Below are positions 10,023 to 17,943 of a stretch of DNA of 26,084 bases, one piece after another. Each line of letters begins with the position of its first letter. Within the stretch, counting starts at the first letter, position 1. The stretch lies in NCBI GenBank assembly GCA_003427395.1, contig BFEA01000283.1, positions 631,125 to 657,208 on the forward strand, in the 5' to 3' direction. The notes beneath the pieces are model-generated. The model was given only the letters and a program-made list of their open reading frames with translations. It did not search any database and had not been told where the DNA came from. This stretch comes from Chara braunii (Eukaryota; Streptophyta; Charophyceae; Charales; Characeae). The position numbers were made by a program, and so were the translations under genes.

Positions 10023-10631
10023 TGTTACGGACTCAGCCAGGGCTCGATCCCTGGTCCGCGGGTTACCACCCGCCAGGCTGCGATTCTAATTTTTTTGAGT
10101 CTCTGATCTCCGGTTTCTGACTGTTGGCGCCCTCTGCAGTTGGCGCCCGTTCTCCAATCCCACCTCTGGCACTTTCGGATTTGGATACTTGGCGCCATCC
10201 GGCATTCTGGCGCCCAGGCTCAGACCTTCAATTTTCAGTTCAGCCCCGAGGCAAATTGCACTTCTGCCCTCGGACTCAACTTGAGTCCGGTACTTAAGAC
10301 CAGACTCAAGCTGAGTTCAGGCATTCAGTTTTCGGCCTTAGTGGTTGTGCTTCAGTGTGACTTGCTGCGACATTGTGTTCAGAACCAAGATTGCGACTTT
10401 GCGACTTGGCGGCTTTGCCACTTAGTGTCTGCGTCCGTTGAGTCGTGTGGAGTCCGTGTCGAGTTGAGTGAGTGTGTGTGTGTGCTCTCACTCCCTCCCT
10501 CTCTCTTCCCCGGCCTCGCTACTTTGCCTCAGCCCTGTCACACCCATCCTCCAGCCACATCAACAGCAATCAAGGAGGATGGCGCAGATCTTCCTCTTGG
10601 AGACGAGCAGCAAAGCACACACAACGTCACA
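10023..10631 (+). repeat. 3' LTR of element 2 (right end estimated)
   Basis: Starts TGTTACGGACTCAGCC after the polypurine tract. The first 55 bases hold two adjacent perfect hairpins: CCAGGG/CCCTGG (10037-10054) and GCGGGT/ACCCGC (10058-10073). A TATA-like TACTTAAG occurs near 10291, followed by a GT-rich run and a pyrimidine-rich stretch. I place the end at TCACA (10631), but without a second LTR for comparison the end could be the CA at 10640-10641 or elsewhere. No gene is visible; a 168-codon frame inside is chance. Confidence 0.6.
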
Positions 10632-11816
10632 GGTAAGTGCAGGTAAGCTCCTCCTCATCACTCACACCAACCTCACAGTCCAGATCCTCCTCCTCCTCCT
10701 CCTCGCCCACACTCCTGTCAGTGTCCAAATCAATGTGGTTATGGCCACGTCAGCATAATCACCCTCAGGGTTGGCGCCCACACTCAGAAAAGGTGCCAGC
10801 ATAAAGCTCCAGCAGCGTTGCATTGTCGCACCGGCATCAAGCAAGCGCCAGGAAGAATGCACAAGACTGAATGATCTCCAAGCAGGGGCTGGGTCAACTT
10901 ATACTGTTGACTCACGTTGACCAGCCTTTGGTCTCCTGGGGTTGATGGCCCAGATCAATCTGAAGCCAATGGTCTGGATGCTGTTCAGTTGCAGATTTCC
11001 CACACGTCCCGCTTGGATCGGATTCTTCTGGGTACCAGCAGACAACCAATGATGCACATCTGATCTACAGCCATGGCTGACCAGCGGGTTGAATTTGACC
11101 TCTTGGCCTGGATTCCGTGCTAGGGTTGACCGCTGACTTTCTCAAAGTCAACTGTTCTTCGTAGGGCCTCTGAAATTCTGAATGGTGGTTTTGGCCCTCC
11201 CCTGGGTACCCCTTGGCCTTAGGCCTTTGTGCAGGTTCTTCTTAGACTTAGGGCGTGACTTTTGACCCCCTTGTCGGGCTTTTGACCAAAGGTGATGACC
11301 TAGAGCCCACAGCTCATGCAGATTGAGCCAAGTTATTGCACATCAATGTATTATTTAATGAAACTATCCTCCTCCTGTTCTGATTGCTTCTCTACCTTTG
11401 TCCAATGTCTGGTGACTTGCTGCTTATTATGTTACTACATTGAGTGTTTCTGGTCATGTTCTGCATTGTGAGCCATTCATTATTTGAGTACATTGGGAAT
11501 ACTTGCATGATCGACTTGTGAACCTTCACAGAATTGACAGGCTCATTGCAGATGGGCTCATTCCTGCGAGTGGGTCATGCGCAATCGTGTCCAGTAGTGC
11601 GATTTGGATTTACCATCCCTGGGGCCCGGTCCACAAAGAGGAGTTCACATCGAGTCTGGGAGTTTTTATCTGGCATTTGGCATCCTATAGGCATGCATTC
11701 AATTTCGTGTAACTGTCCTTCGTTGAAACTGGGGATTTATAATGGCAGATATAGGGTTGATTATCTAGTTGACTATCAACCTGTCCGGATGTGTATACTG
11801 AAATCATAATTTGCAG
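10632..11816 (+). other. Non-coding sequence upstream of the kinase exon, rich in TTGAC/GTCAA
   Basis: No exon could be recognised here. It starts with two splice-donor-like words, AGGTAAGTGC and AGGTAAGCTC, in direct tandem (10631-10650). From 10893 to about 11290 the pentamer TTGAC or its complement occurs at least eight times, several arranged as inverted repeats (10893-10911 and 11125-11152). The part just before 11817 contains a branch-like TACTGAA and the acceptor TTTGCAG, so at least its right end is probably intron. Confidence 0.5.
10685..10704 (+). repeat. (TCC)n microsatellite
   Basis: Six to seven consecutive TCC triplets, uninterrupted. Confidence 0.9.
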
Positions 11817-11938
11817 GTGCAACACGTTAAGCAGGAGAAAAACATCTTGAGGAAGGTGGACTACCCATTCATTGTGAATTTGCTTGGCTATTGCCAAGAT
11901 CCAGAGTGTGTTCATCTGGTTCTTGAATATGTGGTTGG
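11817..11938 (+). CDS. Internal exon of a PKA/PKG-like AGC protein kinase (partial host gene)
   Basis: Forty whole codons plus two bases are open in one frame, bounded by an acceptor (TTTGCAG, ending 11816) and a donor (GTACGT from 11939). The peptide contains VQHVKQEKNILRKV, PFIVNLLGY and LVLEYVV, and the last two bases GG would begin a Gly codon. This matches subdomains III to V of AGC serine/threonine kinases. The Glu in KQEKNIL corresponds to the alphaC Glu that pairs with the ATP-binding Lys, PFIVNL is the beta4 region, and LEYV plus Gly is the hinge, with Leu as gatekeeper. The nearest pattern I know is cyclic-nucleotide-dependent kinase. The intron phases are 0 on entry and 2 on exit. 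No neighbouring exon is seen in 10632-13245, so introns must be long and full of transposons. It could also be an exon-sized fragment of a dead copy. Confidence 0.75.
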
Positions 11939-13245
11939 GTACGTGCTCAGCATACTCGTTCAATCCTCATTCCTCCTCGTTTGAAAAAGAGGTGGCGAAG
12001 TACAGAAAGAAAGAAACGAAATAGTAGTCAATACAATGTGTCTTCCTACCCTCCCCCTTGTACCCTCAAGCACTCCTTGCTCCTATTGGCACCTCAGCAA
12101 TCATCATCCTAGCTCCACACCAATGATGAAGCCAATGTCTCTCCTTCTAACAGATCGCCATTCTGCAAATGTCAGAAAGTCTCTCTCTAAGACAATAGCA
12201 TTCTGGTGCAATGAAGATTCACACCGTTACATAAAATGCCGGTTTTCAGAAGCAATGCACTGTTTGAACTGTTTCCCACAGCAGAGGATTTGGTCTCTCC
12301 ATTAAACATCATTCTCACTCTCTCTCTCCCAATCCAGACACTATGATAAGTTATAGTGCAAGCGCACCTCCGACTCAAGTTATGGCTATCCTGACTTGCA
12401 CCCTCACGCTGTCTCTGTCCAAACTGTCTTTCTCCAGAGCGAACACTCAACAGCGGTCCAGCCTCAAAATAAGGGCAATGTAGAATGACCGAGCTGAGAT
12501 TTTGAGACAGGCTGGTCTTCTGCAGTGTTAACCTGGCTGGCCTCCTTCCATTTGCCACCTTGAACGGCCAAGATTCCGCTACCTGGGCAGGCCGGATTTG
12601 GTTGTGGCCAGTGTGCGCATTGACTCGGTAGGCCTTGAATGCTTCCAGAAACAGTCTATACCTTCGGATGTATGATCTTTGACCGAAGTTGACTTCTAGA
12701 GATATTGGACTGCTGTACCCGGTACTTCCTGATTGTTGACTTGCTCAGGTCCTGGAATTGACTTCTGGAGGCCCTGGGGACCTGATTTTGACCCTTGATC
12801 CACGGCCTGCTGACCTAAAGAGATTCTGCAGTCTCTCCAGAGGCATTTGGATCGGATTTTGATCCCTGAACTTTGACTTGGCGACAAGCTACGACCCTAA
12901 AACTTCTGCTGTGATGTTTTTGACCTCTGTTCCCGGCCATGGCTGCACTGTCTGGGATTTCCTACATTCTGGGTGCAAGTTCTGCCAAATCCCAACCATA
13001 TGGAGTCTTGCAAGGAGACCGTACTGGAGACCCTCAAATTATAAGCACAAAAAACTGTACTGACGAGGATGTGTATGGCCAGGCAGTTAGCTAAAATGAG
13101 AAAGCAACGATCACACCATTGCACGAATTGATAACATTGGAGTTCGTTGGTGTTCCGCCTGAGCTACGGCGTCATGTTGTAATTGTGACAATTGTGGTGC
13201 GGCCACCACACTTGAATTGGTGTGACACAGTTTTCCTCTGCATAG
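11939..13245 (+). other. Probable intron after the kinase exon, with a second TTGAC cluster
   Basis: Starts with a good splice donor and shows no further kinase motifs in any frame (no HRD/YRDLK, DFG or APE segment). From about 12618 to 12930 TTGAC occurs about eight times, nearly all on the plus strand. The rest is unremarkable. Confidence 0.5.
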
Positions 13246-14332
13246 TGCAAGGAATATGAGCAAGAGCGATATACAGAAAACCACGTTGCGAAATGACACA
13301 GATGTCCAAGTAGTCATGTACAAGCAGAGAGTGCAAATGCACCGAGATTCCATCCAGATAAGAGCAATACAATGAACTCATGAGCCAATGTCGAAGCTCT
13401 CAGGCCACACCAACACCGTATCCAATGGCGCTCTTACTCTGTCTGGCGCCCAGCGCCCAGCCTACACTACTCGCCTATCCTAGTACACCAGCTTTCACAC
13501 AACAGGCTCACTTCGACTTTGAAGACCAATGTACATGATGTCAACACCATAGCTGACCTACCTCATGCACCAGGTATGTATCTCGTCTCTCCCCTCATCA
13601 CCCCTGAATTCCCACAGTGTGCATTCTCAACACCCAAAGACGACCATCGCCATCCAGACCTGAACCCAGCAGCCCGGCTATGGCTGTCGTGCGCCCACTG
13701 CCCAGCAGTGCACCTCACACCCCAGCGCCCGTGCACGCATCCCAGCCGGCAGCTTCGTGCAGATCACGAAGTTGCAACGCAGCAGCATGGCCGCATTGCC
13801 TGCCTAGGCCAGAATGACCTGACCAGCGATGCTCACTTTCCTGTATGGAAAGTGAGCTCAACCTCTGCTGCCTCTGGGCCTGGTTGGGCAAGCATCCAGT
13901 AGCTTCCAGTCGGGCCTCAATGCCTGCGCCCAGGCCCAGTTGCAGTTACGAGCCTGGGCGCTTTACGGTTGGGCACGTCCAGGCAGTCCACGGGCCTCCA
14001 CATGTTCGCTGCATCTCATTGGTCCGTGGCTGTTGTATGATGTGTCGGCCTCTGAAAGCACACGCCCAGGGCCTTAACTGTATGGGGCCCTGGTTCAACT
14101 GCCCGTCGAGGCTGCAACTTCCGCAAAGAGCCTAGAGCATTCACGTTGCTCTGTAACCAACTGGCGTGCTGCAACAGTCTGATACCCACATATGGAAAAA
14201 TGTCAAATCTTGGCCTCTTGTGAATATTCAGGCCCGCCTTCACTTAGGGCGGGCACAGGGCTTGCTGAGGGCCTCTGCCCAGAACATGTGCATGTCTGTT
14301 AAGGGCCCCGCGAGGGCTCATTCCCCCGCACA
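13246..14332 (-). repeat. Full-length LTR on the minus strand (element 1 family)
   Basis: On the minus strand it begins TGTGCGGGGGAATGAGCCC (right end 14332) and ends CATATTCCTTGCA (13246), 1087 bp. The family landmarks are present: CCCTAAGTGAAGG (complement of 14237-14249) within a perfect GCCCGCC/GGCGGGC stem, CAGTTGGTTA (complement of 14154-14163), an 11-bp perfect inverted repeat at 13831-13857 and GGGCGC...GCGCC near 13443-13457. Flanking bases (atag and tata) do not form a target duplication. The sequence below 13246 is not recognisable as element interior. Confidence 0.82.
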
Positions 14333-14456
14333 TATACGGCCCCTTTAGGGTGATCACACTGGCCTGTACCCAGGCCTTGGCACATATTGGCAGGCCCACC
14401 GTCACTTAGGGCGGGCAAGGCCTTTCCCAGCACTGCTGAGGGGTCAATTCCTCGCA
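14333..14456 (-). repeat. First 124 bp of another LTR, minus strand
   Basis: On the minus strand TGCGAGGAATTGACCCCTC starts at 14456, right after a polypurine tract, and the family core appears as CCCTAAGTGACGG (complement of 14399-14411, one mismatch). It then stops where the full LTR ending at 14332 begins. It is the start of a second LTR, cut off by the neighbouring one. Confidence 0.75.
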
Positions 14457-14548
14457 TACCTTCCCCCTTAGCTTCGAAAGTCCCGTGAGAAGACTTTAAA
14501 TTCGTCATCCACCTGATGTCTGCAGTGACTTGGTGCAGTGGAACTTCT
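14457..14548 (-). mobile_element. Internal 3' end and polypurine tract of a minus-strand Gypsy element
   Basis: The minus strand reads CTTTCGAAGCTAAGGGGGA just before the LTR start at 14456, closely matching the CTTTCGAAGCTAAGGGGGA at 659-677 before LTR 1. The remaining bases up to 14548 look like a shortened end of the Pol tail region. Element 3 begins at 14549 and probably cut this element off by inserting into it. Confidence 0.65.
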
Positions 14549-14922
14549 TGCGAGGATCTGAGTCCTCGGCAGGCCTGAGGGGCCCCTGTTGCAAGAGTGG
14601 CCGCCCTAAGTGAAGGTGGGCCTAACAAATCACGAGAGGCCCTTGGTTGTCAATTTCGCATTTGGGGGTCCAGGCAGTTTCGTCACGGCAGTTGGTTGAA
14701 GGGAAACACAGGCTGAGCAGCGTGGAAATTCCCAGGCCTTCCAGGCCTTTCCAAAAGCTCAGGCCCTGGGCCAGATTCGCAGCCTCACACACAGACAGTT
14801 GGCAGGCCCAACCGAATGAGGCCCAGTAGCTGCACCAGAGGCTCAGCATCCTGGGGCCTACCGGACGCTTCTGGGCCCAGGCCAGTCCAGCCAGGCTTCC
14901 AAACGAGGCAGGCTCTTTCCAT
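14549..14922 (+). repeat. Truncated 5' LTR of element 3
   Basis: Bases 14549-14922 align without net gaps to 21072-21445 of the 3' LTR. The match ends abruptly after CTTTCCAT; the remaining 630 bp of the 3' LTR have no counterpart after 14922. The family core CCCTAAGTGAAGG is at 14604-14616 and CAGTTGGTTG at 14689-14698. Confidence 0.88.
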
Positions 14923-15496
14923 GCATGGGCTGGCAGGGGATCTCCTTAAATGCCTCCTGTTCAGCCAGATCAAACCGGGGGTAAGGCTCGTTGCATGCGA
15001 GGATAAATAATGTGCAGGGGCTGGCAGGTTCGACGTTGACTTGGGGCACAGGGGTGGGCCGGATTGCACACCTTCAGACACGCTGCTCAACCAGATGCTC
15101 AGGGCGTCGACACAAAGCGACTACTGAAGAGGGATACAGGGTGAGGGTTGGATTCCGGTAACTGTTCGCTGTGGCACTAATTAGATAAACTGCCATCCAG
15201 CATACATCTCTGCAGGAGATGTTATTTTTATTTTTGATTATTTAGTTGTTACAGACTTGACTAACAACTGACAGAGAGCTGCAGATAAAGTAATCTTTGC
15301 TGCAATGCCATCTGTATTAGAGTAATCTAAAAATAGATTTAATATCTTCTGTAGGATCTGACATTGGTTGACATTTAACCACCTAACTGTTTCTGTCCAG
15401 GCCGATCGAATTTAGTTGTGCATTATAATCGGTTGTGTGTCATGCTGAGGTAGGATTCAGTGTGGATTCTAGTTTAGATCACACACACTGTAGCTC
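14923..15496 (+). other. Element 3 leader, origin of left part unclear
   Basis: No gene is visible. The left half is GC-rich and does not match the missing part of the LTR. From about 15180 it becomes AT-rich and leads to the gag ATG at 15497. The usual primer binding site directly after a 5' LTR cannot be identified. Confidence 0.5.
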
Positions 15497-17405
15497 ATGA
15501 GTGATGCAAGCACTAGCGAGGAGGAGTTGTTAGTGGACGACCGTAGGACTACTCGTAGAACTGCTCTCAGTCGACCTTTGACTTTCATAGAGTTAGGTCC
15601 AGGAGACGAGAGGAGACTGCGGAGATAGGCTAGAGAGAGAGCAGCAGCAAGGAGAGCGAGGGACGTCGCGGCCAGCGCCAGGTCTAGGACTACAGCTAAT
15701 ACCGGTACGACCATGGCTACTTCCTCTACCATGTCGTTGGCTTCTTCACAGGCCACTTCGTCAGGAGTCAGTCCGAGTGGTTCTCGGGTTTCCATTAGCC
15801 AGAGTGCTGGCTTGCAAGTCAGCCAGAAGACTCAACTCACGCCGGAGGATTATGAGATCCTCCAAGCAGAAGAACTTCAGGATGAGTTACAGCGGCAGTT
15901 GGATGAAGCACCAAGAGGAGAAGGAAAGCTATAATGATGAAAGCTAGACTAGGTAGTAGATTGCAGGAGCTAGGCAAGCTAGAAGCACTAGATGAGTCAA
16001 CACTTGATCCTACGATGCGAGCACTGCGTAACTCGCTCCTGTGTGTGGCGGAGACGCAAGTAGTTCAGCAGGAGGTGTTGGATGAACTACTGGCAGGCCA
16101 GAAATTCAGGCTGCATTAGAGGCTCCTCATCCATTGATGAGGCAACCTCGGTTTGTTGTAGCTCCCCCTTCGGGAGAGGGTCCATCAGTGACGCTGCCGC
16201 CATTAGGGCCATCATTCTCACCCATGTTTGGCATGCCCCCTCCGGGTGGTTACGTAGCAACTAGTGGTCGGGTTCATAGAGTCTCAGTCGTACCATCAAG
16301 GACAGTGGTTACTACTGTCCCACTGTCAAGCTAGGCCCAGGTTAGTGTGCAGCAACCTGTTTCGGTGGCTATGCAACCACTGCAGCAATCACCTGGGCCC
16401 ATGCAACCCATGCAGTGGATGCCCAAGATCCCCTTGCCGAGTCCTAAGCCCTTCTCTGGCGACAAGAAGAAGGATGAGGACATGGACATCTAGGTAAGGA
16501 CTTTGTCTACCTATGTGAGGCACAAGCTTACCAGGCCAAAGCAGAAAGTCATAATGGCTGCCTCCTTTTTAGAAGGATCAGCAGCACGCTGGTTAAATGG
16601 TCTAGTGCAGCAACAGGGCTATAGTCTCAAACACTGGAACATTTCGTACGGACTGTGTATGCTAGGTGGCACGACCCACAAGGTGCTCAAAAGGCTACCG
16701 ACGCGATCAACAGTCTGAGTACCAAAAGGTACCGGACTGCTCGCGGAGTCACAGACACCGTAGAAAGATTGATCGTGGTACCGAGTGTGCAGTATAACCC
16801 ACAGGTACTTCTCACAGATTATTTGCGATGTTTACCTGCAGACGTCAAGAATGAACTGGTGGATGAGGCCTATATAGACCAACATGACTTTGCTTCTTTC
16901 AGCAAAAAGGCCTATAGAGGCAAAGCTTGGGTCCGTTCATCAAGGATCAGTAGATGGTAGGAGGAAGAAGCTTCCCCAAGACTGGAAGAAGAAAGGTCAA
17001 CTCATGTTTGTTGACCACGATGGTCAAACAACTAAGATTGACGAGCTCCCAGACTTGGGGGAGGAGACAGAGCAAGATGGGGCCAATGAGACTTCGGATG
17101 GGGGAGTCGTGGCACCCATCAGAGAAAAGGCTAGGGGGACCGGGAAGAAGAAGGTAGTACGGTCCACAGGCCAGGGCGACCAAGGAACGCCCGCCTGGGT
17201 AAAACTTGGTTTAGATTACGAGGTTTGGCGTGACCGAGTTGCTAGGGGTACTTGCATGAACTGTGGCAACTATGGCCACACGTGCAGGACATGCCGAGGC
17301 AAAAAGGTCACTACGAAGGTGGCATCACCAACTGTGATAGGCTTATCTTCGAACCCTAGCAGTGCTTCTGCGAGCACTTCGCAGGGAAACACCTCGGGCC
17401 AGTAG
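15497..17405 (+). pseudogene. gag: Element 3 Gag with CCHC zinc knuckle, broken
   Basis: ATG at 15497 opens MSDASTSEEELLVDDRRTTR, a charged N-terminus, with TAG at 15626-15628. The frame changes near 15925, again near 16120, near 16645 and near 16920. TAG stops also occur at 16332-16334 and 16491-16493. The capsid-like segment includes SPKPFSGDKKK (about 16438) and AASFLEGSAARWLNGL (about 16558), the classic retrotransposon Gag motif. A basic stretch precedes the knuckle CMNCGNYGHTCRTC (about 17255-17296), which fits CX2CX4HX4C. The last frame runs open from before 16884 to TAG at 17403-17405. Gag forms the particle and packages RNA. The stop lies 12 bases after a GGGAAAC heptamer (see the separate entry). 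Confidence 0.87.
17384..17390 (+). promoter_or_regulatory. Candidate -1 ribosomal frameshift site, GGGAAAC
   Basis: In the gag frame the codons are CAG GGA AAC, so the heptamer reads G GGA AAC, exactly the X XXY YYZ pattern of -1 slippery sites. A slip here enters the -1 frame, which is open past the gag stop (17403-17405) as far as 17725 and leads towards the protease region. The element has other frameshifts that are clearly decay, so the match may be chance; the correct phase and position argue otherwise. Confidence 0.45.
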
Positions 17406-17943
17406 GAGTTTTAGCCTCTCTTACTCGCGTTGAAGTGGTTACGTTGCCTTCTCCACTTCAGGCGTTGGCCAAGGCTAGTGACCCACACATCGCCCCACAG
17501 ACACATTCAGACCCACCGATGCTCTGTTCGAGAGATGTGTCTGAGTCCCTAGAAGAGTTACAATCTGAGTGGTCAGGGAAGGACCCCAGAGATTCTTGGG
17601 CGATGATCAGTAGAGGTCCAAAGGGTGAACATGTCGTGGTAGAGGTTGATGTAAATGACCCCAAAGTTGGCGCCTTCGCAGAGCCTATTTCATCAGTCGT
17701 GCTTGTGTCGATAGACTGCACTTAGGGGACCAAGTGCAGCGGCTTAGCAGAACTGTAGCTTCTACGCTGGCCAACAAGCACCAAATGTTGGTAAGAGACT
17801 ATGTCAAGGACGTGGTTTGTACCTTCTCCTATGGTGGAGGGGAAGTGAGCCATAAAATCTCCTTCCTCGTTAGCGATGAACTGCCCTTTGACATGCTCCT
17901 AGGTCTGTACTACCTCGAGGTCGTGCAACCGCAGTTTGACTGA
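17391..17943 (+). pseudogene. pol: Element 3 protease region of Pol, active site not intact
   Basis: After the gag overlap the -1 frame reads GVLASLTRVEVVTL, a Ser/Asp-rich linker and then VVVEVDVNDPKVGAF, stopping at 17723-17725. The downstream frame carries DELPFDMLLGLYYLE near 17880-17920, a typical retropepsin C-terminal motif, before a TGA at 17941-17943. Between them, around 17660-17710, where the Asp-Thr/Ser-Gly-Ala box should be, no such box is present; the local sequence suggests a deletion that also changed the frame. The protease is therefore recognised by its flanks and not by its active site. Confidence 0.7.
17431..17460 (+). other. 8-bp inverted repeat downstream of the slippery heptamer
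   Basis: TGAAGTGG (17431-17438) and CCACTTCA (17453-17460) are perfect complements with a 14-base loop. The stem begins 40 bases after the heptamer, farther than the usual 5-9, so a stimulatory role is uncertain. Confidence 0.5.

Larger units (their letters stand above)
3402..10631 (+). mobile_element. Chromovirus-type Ty3/Gypsy element lacking a visible 5' LTR (element 2)
   Basis: Coding order is gag with CCHC knuckle, protease, reverse transcriptase, RNase H, integrase and chromodomain, followed by a long 3' UTR, a polypurine tract and a 3' LTR that opens TGTTACGG at 10023. The right end at about 10631 is an estimate from a CA dinucleotide. The LTR is unrelated by eye to those at 683 or 21072, and the C-rich codon use differs from element 3, so this is a separate family. 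At least ten stops or frame changes make it inactive. One N at 8190 marks an unresolved base. Confidence 0.85.

Noticed and set aside
10579-10632. Possible short first exon (ATG then a GTAAGT donor)
   Set aside because: Only 18 codons, no similarity, and inside the LTR; kept only as a splice-donor finding.
10140-10646. 168-codon open frame in the element 2 LTR
   Set aside because: It lies in the LTR and crosses its presumed end, with Cys/Leu-rich content and no domain.
12199-12305. RFSEA-containing frame after the kinase exon, resembling the next PKA exon
   Set aside because: No acceptor gives the required phase, and the residues around RFSE do not follow the kinase pattern. A four-residue match is chance.
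16134-16334. Separate small gene in element 3 gag
   Set aside because: It is one of several frame segments of the same Gag, joined by indels.
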